DNA of 64,000 nt, taken from Setaria digitata (taxonomy: Eukaryota > Nematoda > Chromadorea > Rhabditida > Setariidae). The stretch spans positions 124,001 to 188,000 of the forward strand of contig RCAB01000078.1 in the NCBI GenBank assembly GCA_003640385.1. The letters run 5' to 3'. Shown piece after piece: positions 36,001 to 51,000 of this stretch. The notes below the pieces were generated by a model that was given only the letters and a program-made list of their open reading frames with translations, was not told the DNA's origin and ran no database searches. How positions within the stretch are numbered: position 1 is the first letter of the stretch; every line of letters starts with the position of its first letter. Both the position numbers and the translations under genes were made by a program.

Positions 36001-39000
36001 TCTATTTGATAGGATACACAATTCTTTGATCATTTAATACTTTTTATTGCAAGAATAATAATTCCATTCGTGTTTAAAATTCAGTTATTCCTGTAAATTC
36101 ATTCCTTTTTTTTTGCATTTTATTTAGAACAAAATTTCAATAATAATAATAATAAACTTTTTTAGGCTTATAGTAAGTCGATAAAGATTTTGCTTTGTTT
36201 GATTAAAATGTCGATTAGAAAAATTGAATAAACGAATTTTTTTTTATAACTTCCCATGATCATCGTTAAATGTTATTACTTATCAAAGTCTTTTTTTTAC
36301 TTTCCATTACTTCTTCCTAGTTCGATAATATGCTTCATAATTCCTACACATTTAACAGCAAAAATTTATGAAATGGCGACGAAATCTTAAAGAGCGAAAT
36401 GGAATAATTGCTCGAATCAAATCTTTATCTCTCCTTATCATTTCTGTTATAATTGACGTGCCTTTTTCATCCAACATGCCTATTTTGGGTTGACCTATAT
36501 TTCTCTCATTAAAATTTTACAAATTGTTACTGTTGTTCTCATTAAAGTGCATTCCATTCCATTCTCCTTTTCCTTCCTATTATTTCCTCAGTTTTACGCA
36601 ATAACAATAAAATAATTTTATAGTTTGTATATATTTTTATTTTGCCTTTTTTTCATCTTCTAATTAACAGCAACTGTCATTCAAATGATCGAAAGATAGG
36701 AAGTTGTGCACAAAAAAAGAAACTGCCAATTAGCTATGGGATCAATTATCCTAAAAAGTGGCTAAAGATTTTATTGGAGGTTATTCATTGATGTTCTTGA
36801 ACAGTACGAAAATTGGCACCCGAACTTTGGAAATTATTTTTATTTTCTTCATTTTATTTTACTCATTCATTTTTTTGCTGATGTATTTTTTGTATAGAAA
36901 TTTGACAAATCAATAAGAACAAATTATTTGAAAAATCAGTTTTAAGGGAGTTTTAAAGCTTTTTTATTTTAATGCAATTTATGCAAGTAAATTTTTTCAG
37001 ATATTCTCATAACACCCAGTCAAGGTAAAACTTTTTGAATTAGTTCAAATGAAAAAAAAAAAAAAAGAAAAAAACTAAACAAAAACAAATTTGTATGGAA
37101 ATTTAAATAAATATTTGAGTGATAGCTTTTCATTTAAAAAGTCGGATATTTAAAAATTTATATAAATTAGTGAGAATTTCTATTCCACAATGGATGTTTT
37201 CTTTTGACCATTAATTATGCAAACATTTTTGTTTTGATTAATTTTTTAGTATTTTAAGAGACATAGGAAGTCTTCTCATTTCATTCTTTTTGCTTCGTCG
37301 CATTCTACGTTCCATTTTCTCTTTCAATTTCACTTTTGGCAACGAATCTTCTACCCTAGCTTAAAAGGATTATAACTTTTCGTTTAGAAAAAAGTTTCCT
37401 GTTTTCCATCTACAAATCTCGACCGTCATGTTTGTCGGTTCAGTTTCTTTTCCTATATCGGTAGGAATTATTTCTCCAGTAGCTATCTTGTTCCCTAAAG
37501 TAGTGTTTCGAAATCTGAAGACGAAAAAGGGTAAAAATAGAGAAAACGTCAATTATTTTGAAAAATTTTTCCCAATCTTTTGGTAAGGAGTATATTACTT
37601 TTATTCTGAGATTAAAATTATCAAATTTCAGCATTTTTTAAAATTATTTCAAACCATAACCAATTTTTGCTATATTTGAAAGAAAATAATATCCATGTTT
37701 TTTTTTTCGTAAATTGAAAGAGCATTCTACGTTTATTAATATTTTATCAGTTGCTCAACGTTCTTTCAAATTTCTCATTACAATTTTCCCCTGTATCTAT
37801 CATTATTTTTATTTTTATCACTTACCAATTGTTCAACGACGTTCTTCAAATTTCCCATTACAGTTTTTTGTCAGTAATTGTGCTTTATTACTGATTGACT
37901 GATAACGAAGAAATATGTGAAATTTGTAGAACAAATAAATGCTTTGCACGTTTAATTTCTTTCTAATTTCTTCCATTTTCATAATCCAACAGATCTGTTC
38001 GAAGTTATTCAATATATACAAATCTTTAGATAGTGACAGTCATTTGGGATACAGATTTTGGGATTTTTAGAAACAGAAATCTCAAAAGTCATTAGTTGGA
38101 ATATAATATTGCACAAAGAAGTGGCTGATTTTGAATTTANTAATTATTTTTAGAAACAGAAATCTCAAAAGTCATTAGTTGGAATATAATATTGCACAAA
38201 GAAGTGGCTGATTTTGAATTTAAATTCTAATTTCTTGTGAGTTGAGAAGTGCGTTAGTGGGACTGTTTTATTCGCAATTTTAAAACCGATGAATAATTGT
38301 AATTTCATTTCAATTCTGTCATTTTCTTTTTACACACTGCACACTCATTTTTCCTCCTTCAGGCTCAATTTTCACTTTTTTTTGCAGGAATTTCTCGACA
38401 AGTCCTGCCATTTCTGTCAACCTGATGGGTTGAAATTCCTAAAATTTGCTTGACAGTTTCACTTTGCCTGACGCACTGCACTCTTTTCGTCCACTCAACT
38501 TCATTCCTTTATTGTCAACCGTCTACCTGTGAAGAGTTAAATCGGTGGCAGTAGTGGTCATCGCATCGTCGAATTCCAACCGTTCCTTTGCCTTTCCAAA
38601 TTCTTTACCATCTCCTGTACCTTCACCTGTGCCCCATATATGTATTTTGAACATAATATCTTTTAAAGAGATCAACTGAGAGAGTGAGAAAATTTGGCGA
38701 AAGTTTAATGGATTTTTAAGATTCATATGTTATGTCCTTTGGAGAAGCGAGGAGGAGACGAGAGCAGATGTCATCGTCATCAGATGGACCGATTTAGAAT
38801 CAGTAAAGTTCGACTTTATTTCTGGGAGGGAATTTCAAAGTGATGGAAATGGTTGATCGGTAGGTACACACCATTTATGCATTCGTATCTTTCTGTTCAA
38901 CGGATCACCAAACCACTTCACCTCATCTTTTGTTTCATTTCCAGTTCTCTTACGTCACAGTCTCATAAATGGAAATTTTTAAATGATTAGAATTTAAATT

Positions 39001-42000
39001 AATATATTCCAATTAATAATCATCCACTCCTTGGATTTATTTTGTTTCATAATTTCTCCTTATAAATCATAAATAGGATCAGTATATTTACAGTACGGAT
39101 GGGATGAATTTACATCTCAGTTTAGATTCACTTAAGTTATACGCCCTCCGTAATAAGTCGTTATTAAAAGCAGCTTTTTTTTTCGATTTTTATATTATTG
39201 TGTAATTGCTGCCAAGCTGAACAACTTGACAAACGGCTTGGCCTTAGGCTTAGGCCTTCGTGATAAATCTCAAGAATAATTATGTGTAACAGTTGGATAC
39301 CACGGAACATTATGAAGAAGTCCCTCATGGATGAGGCAGTATAGCCTATCTTAGCTTTTAGTTGAAGAAGAGTAGGCATTTTTTCCCACTTTAAAATATC
39401 AGTTGTGCCAAGTGCGATCCTGGCATTATGATCACTTTAAGGTAGGCCTCATATTATCTTTTTGACCCATATCATACTAGGATATTAGTTTAATTTCAAG
39501 TTATTTATAATTTACATATACGTGATGATTGATCTGACTATATGTTATATAGTGCTATTGAATTTGAAAGAAAGCTTCAACACTTAAATTCTACATTGTT
39601 TTCGAACTTTAATTCAAATTTCAACTTCAGAAGAAAGAAAAATGTAAAGAGAGCATTAGTCCCGTCGTACTTTCCTTCTTTTTTCATATACGCATTATTA
39701 TTTGTTCAGCGCATTTTCCGCTTTCTCATCTTTGTTATCAATTAAAGCGTACTAATCTGAATATTTCTTCCTTTTTTTTCAAAAAAATTAATTTCTTGCA
39801 GATTGCTGAAGGATATTTGAGTGTTTCGTAATTGGCTTCTCATTCAGTGCACTTCAAATCAATTGTCATGTAAGGAATCATTAATTTCTTTTTAAATCTA
39901 GTCAAATCAATGTTTCCCCTCATTGCATTACTTCTGAATTAAACATTACCTGAAGCTGACGTAATGCTTGTTTCTCTTAACCGAAACTAAGACTGCAAAA
40001 TTTATCGAAAGTCTAATGAGAACCATTTCATGCGAAAACTATTAGCTCCTTTAATGGACTCATATATGATATTCGATAATGAACGCAATCAAAGAATTCA
40101 TCGAACAAGTTCTTCTAATTTACTTATTGACTTAATGGAACTTTCATTCTCCTCACATTCCTTCGCCATTACTTCCCTACTGCTCGAGTTTCTCTTGATT
40201 GAGCGAACACTTTTGTATATACAATGAATATAACTTAATATCATTTAACATCATTTCACCACTATTTTAACTTGTCTCTCCTTGTGCGAAATAATATTCA
40301 GGGGTAGCTTACTGATGCTGCTAATTTATGACACCTTGAAACATGTTAGAATACGCACAAAGTTCATGTGGTGGAAATAGGTGGAAAGGTGAATGTTTAG
40401 GTTTATAAGTAGGAGTGATTAGGCTGACATTTCGTTATTTATTATGAAAATAAACTGGAATTTTTACTCAGATGTCACTTTTCCCATTTCTGCTGTGCTC
40501 TCGCTTGATAGTATTGGAATGGAGCTGAATAGTGGGTATTCTAATTAAAACAAACGGAAGTTTCCAATTTTAAGCAGAATTGATTCATTACTTTCGTTTT
40601 TAAGATTTCCATACCAGCTTTCGGAAGTGATCAAAGGAACATCCGAAAGGTATGAGTGGTTTCGGCATGTAAGTTCGATTGTTGTGACTTTTCCAATAAA
40701 GTGAAGTTCAAGTTTTCCATTTTCAAGCAGATCAATTCACATGACTACTACTTGTGTTTGTTAACATCACTCCCCCGAATTTTTTGCAGCAATTGCTGCT
40801 TGGTGATATCATATACTGTAGCTACTAACTGCTCTATTTCAGTGGTTTTTATAAAAAGAAATGATTCATTCGTTTGAAATATTAAAATTAATTTCGGGCC
40901 AGTACTAAGAGTAAGGTACATAAAGTAAATAATATTAATGGGACAGAAGCTAATTCGCAGTTCCTTCGAGAGCAGATTTCTCTTTCCATTCTAACTCTAT
41001 TCTGGGAAAAAAGGAAGGAAAAACCGGCCTCACTTTCCAAATTTTCAATTCCAGTGAACTGTGTAAATTGTACTGATATTACTTATTTATATCTTTTCTC
41101 CATTTATTTACTCATCTAGTCAAGTTTCGACTACCAGTTCTTTTTTCTTTCTTTCTGAAATAGAAAATGAAAAATCCAAACAGTCATATACTCGTACACT
41201 GCTATTATTACAACTACAACAGTAACACTACTAGTAGTAATACTAAATCATTACTGTTACTCCACTTCATACTTTACTCTCACATCGCAGACATAAGATG
41301 ATTTAAGCAAACATATAAAGCCACAAAATATTTGTACAAAGAAATTCCGTTACACTCTTTAATTATCCCCTTGTTAGATCTATGAAGGAGTTTCGAGTGA
41401 GACAAAAATTAGTTGTCATTATCAGTTTCGTGGTTTTTCCAGTGGATAATTTGTGGAAGTATTTCACCGTAAACATTTTGAGGTTTCTGAAGACAACTGC
41501 TATTTATCGTCCAATGGGTACTTATTCATTTTTTCCGTTTTCTCTACCGTTAATGAATGATTGCTTTCTAGTAGAATTTCAGGTTAGCATTTAATAGAGC
41601 TGAATTCTAATGCCTCAATAACAAGATCGAAAGAGTCTTTCTTTTTTCTTTATGGGGCCTAGCAGTGATATTTTCTGTTTTAGTAAGTTATTTTCTTTGT
41701 ATTTATGGATAAGAAATATCCATATAAAAATTTCATTCAAGTAGAAGTATCAAACCGTTGAGTATTTTCGATTTTTCAATATGATAAATTTAAAAAAAAA
41801 AATTTAATTGGTAGCGAAACAAGAGGAAATAATTGCAGCGGTCTGGCAGATTGTGCAGGGAATTTCATCATCTCAACAATACTACCCTCATCAGTTTAAG
41901 TTCTTCTGGTATTTCATCTTTTTCTTTTTTGTTTTTAAGACTAATTAGTATTGATTAAAAAATGAAATTTTTTTTTTTTTACAGAATTGAAACTCTGGCT

Positions 42001-45000
42001 TGAGCTAATTTTTAAATGATTGATAAAGGAAACTTCAATAAGTTGCTACACTCTACTAGTTCATCATTATTATTAGCACCATTGATCCATTTAGCCCTTG
42101 ATCTTCTGGATTTCTTATTTATTAAGAGATATTTCTATTTCATAAAAAGTTCAAAAATATTGTCGAAAAATCTTATTTTGAGGGAATGCTGTATTATTGT
42201 AATTATCATTATTATCATTAAATAAAATTAATTGTACAAAAGACTGAAAAGGAAAAAGAAGGAAAAGGCAAAAGTCTCTTTTTCATATCTTTTTCATTTT
42301 AAATCGTACATTTTTCATTCTGTCGTGAAAATTTTCTCAAAAGTATATACTATTTTGTTTTGCTGACATCAAATTTACTAATTTAAAAATGAAAAAAGGC
42401 ATTTTTGTTCGACCTATCATTCATTTCCCTTGCACAGCCAATGTTTGGTGCAATTTCTGATCATTTTACTTTCATTATACTTTCTTCATTTTTCTTTCTT
42501 TTTCAAAATGCAATTGGAAATGCTTTTTTTTTGTCGAATTTGCGCTTTTGTTCCATTTTAAATTCTAGTCATAAAACACATCATCTCCCACAATTTTGCT
42601 CACATCATACTGTTAGTTTCCATTTTCTTTCAAAATAAATTTTTGTAAGAAAAAAAAGTGGATAATGCAACCAGAAATGGAATTTTATTTGATGGAATTT
42701 GAAATTTTGTTCGTTTTCTCAATTTTTATTCACATTATATCAATATATTTTCATTTTCTTCCTAATTAAATTACTTATCTCTGTAAAGTTATTTCACAGT
42801 AAATCAGCGAGTAATTTTGTTTTCCCTTCCTTTTAAGTACCTAATCAGGAATCTAAAAATTCCCAAATTTCTTTCTTTTTTTCCCGCATATCATTTTGTC
42901 GTATAAAAAAGAAAAAAGATAAAATATGTGGTTGAATCTATATCAGAGAACTTAACAGACAAAATTATATCTAATAATTTCAAATTATAAGCTTACATTG
43001 GAAATTAATTTTTCCACGGACAAAATTTCAGCAAATATTAGCTAATTTCGAACATCTGGAAACTTTCTCATCAACTTTACCAAAAATAGCTTTTTTATGT
43101 TAAATTCTTTCCCATTTTATTTTAAACCTCAACGTTTTTTAGTCAATAGTTCATTAACTTGCATTTGTGGCATGTCCTTCAGTTGGTACTTTCTTTCTCA
43201 GTCAAAATTAAAGGCAGATTAAAGGAGTATATTTCAGCTTTTGCTAGCATTAATATAGGCTTTTTGAAGAGAGGAGGAGAGGAGGTATTTCTAAATTCAA
43301 TAAATAGTGAATGTTAAGTTTCTAGGTTCAAATCCCGAGCAAAGGTTCGTGAAAGTTAATTCGTAATTCGCGTGTCTAGCATTTTCCCTGATTAGGATTC
43401 ACTTCTATGCTTTTCCATTGCAGAGTGTTGAAGTTTATAAATTTTTGGTCAGATCCTGAGAAGAGCATAAGATTGAAACGAAAAGGATAATGAAGGGGAA
43501 ATTCAAGTAAATTTTTTAATTGCAATTTCTTCAATAGTTGAACCTTTAAAAAAGAATTATTATTTGAAATTATGGTTGCAAGAACTGTAAATAGTTTGAT
43601 GAAATTTCATCAATCTTAAATCAAAGTTTGATCAATGGTTTTTACTGTAATTTTTTTACTACTTTCATTGATTAAATCTTCGGCAAAAAAAGGAAGACAC
43701 TGATAAAGAAAAATTACAACAAACAATATGGAAGTTATACGCCTGCCACCAAATTTTCACTTTTTCAAGCCGTAAAGTCTACCACAAAATTTTCATTTTG
43801 TCAAGTCATGATGTCTGCCACCAAATTTTCACTTTTTCAAGCCGTAAAGTCTACCATAAAATTCTTATTTTGTCAAATTTGGCATGTATAAAATTCACAA
43901 AATATGTTTATGCATATTGCTAGTAATAGGAAAAAATTGTACGTAGCGATGCCAAATAAAAACTTTTTAAATATTCTTTTATGTATAAAAAGTTATTATT
44001 AGTGTGTTTGTTTAATTTTTGCACTGCTCACTAAATTTCTTATCTATGTTGAACTAAAACTACTTAGGCTCCTTCATCAGTGGATTAGACAAAGTGGAAA
44101 TTCGAAGTAATATTTGAATAAAATTGTGAGGCTACCTTTTTATTTGGGTTTGGATAGTTAATATTAAATTGAAAGATTTTAGATGAGATTGAAGTTATGA
44201 ATAATATCAGTAGTTTCATCAATAATATATCGAATGGAAAATGTAACTGTCGGTTTGAAATTGTTATTAGACTTTTAGAAGGTCGGGAATACATGGTAGT
44301 TGAAATTTTAAATGTCCCTTTTACTTGTATTCTAATTTCCATTCAGATAATCATAAAATTTAACTTTTTCTTGAGATCTTTGTTAGAAAATATTTTAAAA
44401 AATTATGGAATAATCTCTTTCAATTGAAATTATCAGTGATGCGTGTTTTCTTATAGTAAATATGATTGTTGTTGCAATAAATACTTGATGAAACTAGTTT
44501 TTTTTCCTCGAAAGCAGTTTCAAACTAAATGCATTTGTGTTGAGTGAAGCAGTAAACCGAGCTTATCATAACAAGACGACTGCATTAGGTGATAACGACG
44601 ATAGCACTGACGATAGTGATTGTAAAATATAACTATGGCATCAATAATAACACTGATAACATTGGAAGTAAAAATTTTAGATATAAAGTCCAATGTATTT
44701 TACTGGATAGTCGTAATTAGTAACTAATTTTTATTTTAGAAGTTTTGAACTACTTGTTTTATTAAAAAAAAAATATCCTTTTTAATGAGTACCATTACTA
44801 CTAAACTATCACATTCAAAGTTGATGAAAATGCAACTCACAAAGATTGGACTGAAAACTATTTTACTTCGATATTCGAGCAGAAAAAAAATTATACGACT
44901 AAGTGCTTGCAAGTAACGGAATTAAGCAAAGTTAACAAACATATTTAAATTTTATGCTTAGTTATGCAAAAGCTGTCGTCTGAGTCAAGTTGTTGTTAAA

Positions 45001-48000
45001 ATAATTTAATTTGGAGAAGGTAGTAAGACTGAAATGGTTGTAATGAATGCCTGTTATGCTTCATCTGAAAGTGTACCTTGTGAGTTAGGCTAGAAAATTT
45101 GACTTTTTTATTAGGATTTATTTTTAGAAGCAAATTATGGAATGTTCTTATCTAATTTCTTTTGAGAAAAAAACAAAAATATTACTTAGCAATTGTAATG
45201 ACAAACGCTGAAGAAACTTTTTTTTTGAGACGGGCGAAACGGTTTCAACCGGAAAACCGGTTTGATTCCTTCACCTCTTGTATATGAGGCTAAAATTTAT
45301 GATTATTGCACGATTGGTTGATTTGGAGTTTATGTTAAATTATCAATTATCATTGCACTATCGTTGATTGGATTGTGTCTATTCATTAGTAATTGCTTCG
45401 TAACGATGATATTTGTTGTCTGAGATAGTGCCAATCTGAGATGTCAGTGGTCTTGTAAGTTTCATTAAGAAAAATTTTACCATTTATTTGCAGGGCAACA
45501 GAGTTTAATTTCAATTTTCAATTCTATTACAAATTGTTTAATTGCACTTTCTTCTCCCAAAAAATTTTTAATCATATATTTGTTAGAATTGAAGTACCTT
45601 AAGATTTTTCAAAGATATATGAAATGGAAATTTATGATTTTTGTGAAAAATCCATGATTTAAAAATTCTGATTTGAAAAAAAAACTGTTTTAAAAGTTTT
45701 TCAAGTTATTAAGAATTTGCAAATTAATGTTGTGAATATAGATGTTAATTTAGGTCATTAAGCAATAGCTAATATTAATTTCAACCGAATACTTGAAAAC
45801 TTATCACCACAATCCTAAATATCAACCGTCTCTCGTTGTTCTTGCTTAATTTATTGCGGACTGCTCACCCTTTCTGTTTACCTCATTTACTCATTTTAGT
45901 GCTACAATTCCCTGTTAATGCTTGATAATAAGTAATTAACAAATTAGAAGAGATAGTTCACTATATGAGGTAGAAAACATGAAATTCATAGAAACCACAT
46001 TCCCTTCCTCAGCTGCAATTTTTTTCAAAAAAAGAAATTAAATTTTTTTATTCCTATAAAATTTTGTTTTATTTTTTCAGTATTCAGCCTGCATCGGTTC
46101 CAATAGCTCCTGCAACATTTAATAACCGTTTGTTTGTTCATACAACTCCAACGGTTCGTTACGATTCATTCCCGTTTTTTCCAAATCAGACGACACAACA
46201 AGAATTAATTGTTGGTATTGGTGGCACTGACGGAATCGGTGTTACTAATACAAATCTATCTGACTGGCTTAAAATGAGTAGTATTGGACGGGTTCGAAAT
46301 CGAAGACCATCGCTAATCGAATGGACACAACATATGGCTAGTTTATTACCTCGAAATTTTAAATTTGTAAAGGTTGGAATACTTTTTAGTCTTATTTCAG
46401 GAGTATTTTAAGCTTCTCTGTAAACTACACTTGACAAAACACTTCTAATAGCGTGTTTTGAATTCGGAACAAATTTTATTATCGCTATCATTCATTTTAT
46501 GAACTTTTAAGCCTAGTAGATTAATTTCAAACTGCCAACATCTTATAATTCTCAAAAGACGCTTTTTTAGATATTTTTAATTAAATAAAATTGAGTTGCA
46601 GTAGTGGAATGAATTAATATAATATGATAATTTTACGAAGAAAATTTTATTAATGATGAAATTTTTGATTACGAAATGAGAATTCACAATATAAACTTTT
46701 TCATTTTTTTTGATCCTTCAAGGTTTAAATTTCATGTTCCTCTGATTTCAGCGATATTNGGAAAATTTTATTAATGATGAAATTTTTGATTACGAAATGA
46801 GAATTCATAATATAAACTTTTTCACTTTTTTTGATCCTTCAAGGTTTAAATTTCATGTTCCTCTGATTTCAGCGATATTCTTTTCCTCTAAAATCCTCAC
46901 TTTAATCTTGTTTGTCAACTCTCAGCAAATTTTGAATTTAATTTTCTGAAAGCTCGTGAAAAATTGTTGTTGTTGCAAGAAAAAAGTTTTCCAAACTTTT
47001 AATCGGTATCAAATTGAAAAAAAATCTTCAAAAGCACTGACTTCTGTATCAATTCAGTGTTGGAAAGGAAGGTTGCTGCCAAAATGTTTGACAACTATTT
47101 GCAAAAAAACATTTAGCTTCTAGTACAACGGAGCATTAAAAGTTGGTTTTCTGAAACAAATACTTAATTTTTGTAGTTCGGAACCGTAAAATTTCCGAGT
47201 GATTCTGCTTGTTTAATATCTCTCATTTAATTTTGTCTTCAAATTCCCTGTTCCTTTGTTGTGTGGTGCAGTTCACTCATTGAAAGCCATTGAAGTAATA
47301 TTCACTTTGAAAGATACTTCTGAAGAAAAGTAAACTATTCAGAGAGCATCTATGCTTGCATGTCCACTTCTTTTCTCTCAATTTTCAAAAAAAAAAAACA
47401 GAAAAATAAAATTATATTTTTGAGGCACGAAAGATATGACAGGACATTCCTTTTTCTTATTGGAACATAGCGAATGAAACAAAATTCACACTTTTATTAA
47501 TAAGATATGAATTGCTTGATATATTAATTGTACGCAGAAAAGAATTCCTCTTGTTCTTCGATGATAGCCTCAAGTTGTTAATGTTCCACAGACTGATAAC
47601 ATATCAAATCAAGAAACCAAGGAACAATATTGTGACGCTATTTCAGGCGTTTTTAATTAATATTACTCTGCCCAAGTTTGTTATCTGATCCGAGTTATTT
47701 TAGATTTTCAAATGATAAAAGCAAAAAATCATCTTTCATTTCATTTCCATCATTACTTGTAACTGATATTTTTATAGAAATATTCAATAATTACAGTATG
47801 TAAAATGGAAATTACTTTAATGGGGCATGAAATGTTCTTTTCCATTATTTTTAAATTTGAATTTCAACAGATGAATTGCTTGTTTCGAAGAGTGGAAACT
47901 ATTAGGCGAAATCCCTTATCATCCATTTTTTCTGTTTTCACCTTTATGTTTGGCATTCTCTACATGACAACGCTTCCAACAAAAGATTAGTCTTACCTTT

Positions 48001-51000
48001 TTAGCTAACGTTGATCAGGAATTTCAAATATTTTTCTGGATTGTGAGAGAAACTGATTTGCAATTTTTTCGCACATTAATTTTATTATCATGAAGTCGTT
48101 CATTTTCGGAAGCAGTTTAATATCGACAGGTGAAGTTACTGAACAGTAATGAAGCATGTTTAATTCAACACCATCAGTAATTCGAACTTCAAGTTTATGA
48201 ATTGTGATGATTACCATTTACAGCTCACGGCATTATCGTTGCAACTTTTTACTTATAATTTTTTCAGAAGCAAAACGAATAGAAATATTTGGGGCATATT
48301 GTTTCTTTAACTATTTCATCACCTTTTGCTGATGAAAATACTTGTCTGAAATAATTTTTAAGCTAACGATCTCCTTATATAATGAGCAGAATATCGAATG
48401 TTTATAATGGTGATTTGGATCACTGTATGAGAAGGGCTGTAGGAAAATATTTTACAAGCATTGGTAGGATGAAATTTCTGGCATTCTGAAACGATGGTCT
48501 GTGATAATGTTAGTGTTATTGATGACTAAAAAGTAAAACATTGATAGAATGACTGAGTCAAGTCGAAGTTGAACGGATAGGATAGGTTAGAATTTCAGTA
48601 TGAATTTTATACTACTTATGATTCCTGAATTGGTTGAAATATAGAAATGATATGGAAGTTTTCTGAATTCCTTTAGACAGTTCTTACATTAACTTCAAAT
48701 TGTCCATTCGAAAAATTCCAACAAGTAATCTTTGGCTTGATTAAGTGTACTAAAAAAAAGTGTTTTTTTTTTCTGAGCTTTGCAAATTCCCTAGTTTTGA
48801 AGTTCCGACGTAGGTTTTCCAGAATTTACAAAATCCTGGCGATTTTTTCCCCGCAATTTTCCCTCTATTTCAAGCTAAAAACAATTGATTATGATAAGGT
48901 TATGATTAATGTGTTTATTTTGCCTTTTCCTAAGCCTAAGAATATTTCCGTTGTCTCTATTATTTGTAACTTTTCATTGCTTTAATCATATCATATCTCT
49001 CCACATATGCAACGTTTTTAGGGGAAAATAGGCCCATGATACTATCTTAGACGATATAGACATGGAGACTATCTAATAGTTTTTCTCTCCTTTCTTAAAT
49101 TCAAAAAGTGAATCAATTATGAATTTATTCGCTTCTTTTTTACCTCTTTTCCTGCTACACAATTAGATGTGAAAGTAGAAAGAAAACGATTAAGAAAAGG
49201 AAATTTAATTTATATTTTAGGTATAAAAATGGATGAGAAGAGAAGAGTACGGAAAGGCAAGAAGTTGAATGAATTCACTGTTTTTATTAGTTCATTACCT
49301 TTCTTTTGAATGCGTCGAAGTTAGACAAAGAGGAATGCGGTGATTTAGTTAATCATTAGATATAATGAGATGATGAAAAATGATAGAATTAAATAATCTG
49401 AAGCTTAAGCAATGTTAAGGCTTACCTATCCAAGAGAATCAGCAAAGCAGCCTAGGGATAGAAAGGCACTCTTTTTTTCTCTCCCCTTTCCCTTTCTTTT
49501 TCAGTCAATCTTTTTTTAATTTCTAATAGTTCTTCAAAATTTTCATTCAACCAAACATCTGCACATTTTTCGATGAGATGTGACAGGAAAGAAGGCAAGC
49601 AGACTAATAAGAATCCATCATTTTTAAATTGTCAAGTTACTCTGTAAATAAATTTCGAATATATTTTAAGTTAATTAATTCATTATCCAGGCGTTTTATA
49701 CTCATTGAGCAATTGAATAAATAGAAGAGTAATTAGGCCAGCGAACACAGTGAAAAAGAAAGAAGTTTCACTAATGGCCACTAAATTTAAATCGTTAGTT
49801 TAATTTCAAAAAGCAACCATAACTTACAATTTATCTATTAGTGAGTTTTGCACGTTGAAATATGGCTGAAATAAAAACAAATTTGGTAGCACTTCGCTTT
49901 CAATTTTTTTCCATTTTTTATTTTGTTTTTTATTGTAAAATTTTAAAAAATAAATTCCAAGCTGCTGATTTAAATCTAACTATTTGAATTCATTGTTATT
50001 TCGCCGAATTTCTTCTGCGAAATTTTCCTTTTCACTTTTCTTAAATAATTAGTCAAAAGGGCATAAGACTGAAACGAATTTTAAATTTCATCCCTTCTCG
50101 TATTGCATCCAAAACCCTTCGTTTGTTAAAATTTTATTAAAATTATATCGAATATTAAAATTTTACACTTTCGGTAGCTCTCTTTCACATAGGTTTTATC
50201 AAGTAGTTATATAGTTAACTTTAATAAAATAAACCGGAAATGGTTGATATCTAAGAAAGTATAAATCATTTCTGATATAAGTACAAAGCGTGTATAAAAG
50301 ACATCACTTTCGGCAGTCGTCTGAAAAAAATACATTAAAAAGAGAAACTGAGAACTAATAGCCAAGAATACGTAGTAAAAGAAGAAAACAGAGGCAAAAA
50401 CTTAGCACAGTCCTGAGAGTTAAAAATAGAAAATAGCAAGCTTTTCATCCAAAAAAAAAAACGAAGACCCAAATAAAAATAATTGCAGCAAATATAACAT
50501 TTAATTGAAAAAATGTGATCGTTAAAATTTTTTCAGAAATAATTTCTTGAAAAATTGTCTAGACAAAAATGGATATGATATATCGAAATAGCAATGAAAT
50601 AAATCAAAACATTGAAGATAGCTAATAGCCCAACTTCAGTGATACGCAGAAATGTCGTCAAAACCCTGACAGATGTTTTTGTGGAATAAAACAATAAAAA
50701 TCTTTGAATTATTCACTGTTTCAAATCTCAAGGCTTTATTGTTTAATGTTTTTACAGAATCCGATAAATCATACCTATTAATAATAGCTTTTTGTCTTTA
50801 GTACCTGTTTAATTACCATTTAATAAATCAGTTGGCATGACAAATTTTGATTTCGTAACTTTATACGGTAGATGCGTATATTTTTTTATTTTCATAATTT
50901 TGTAATGAAATGAATGGATTATTGTTTATTTCACGAAAAAAGGAAGAAAAGAAATATCTTTTAGATTAGATTTATGCCAGTCAGATGTTCAGAACCAAAT

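Noticed and set aside
43323..43350. tRNA T-arm-like GGTTCAAATCCCGA
   Set aside because: The flanking bases do not pair as a five-base T stem, and no D arm, anticodon arm or acceptor stem is found upstream.
44197..44427. 76-codon plus frame starting at ATG
   Set aside because: I/F/N-rich as expected by chance; no splice sites and no family.
47874..47990. Short plus frame directly after a TTTCAACAG acceptor
   Set aside because: The phase-0 start would fit exon 46372, but no good phase-2 donor follows and the end is hydrophobic with a stop. Not strong enough to call as the missing exon.
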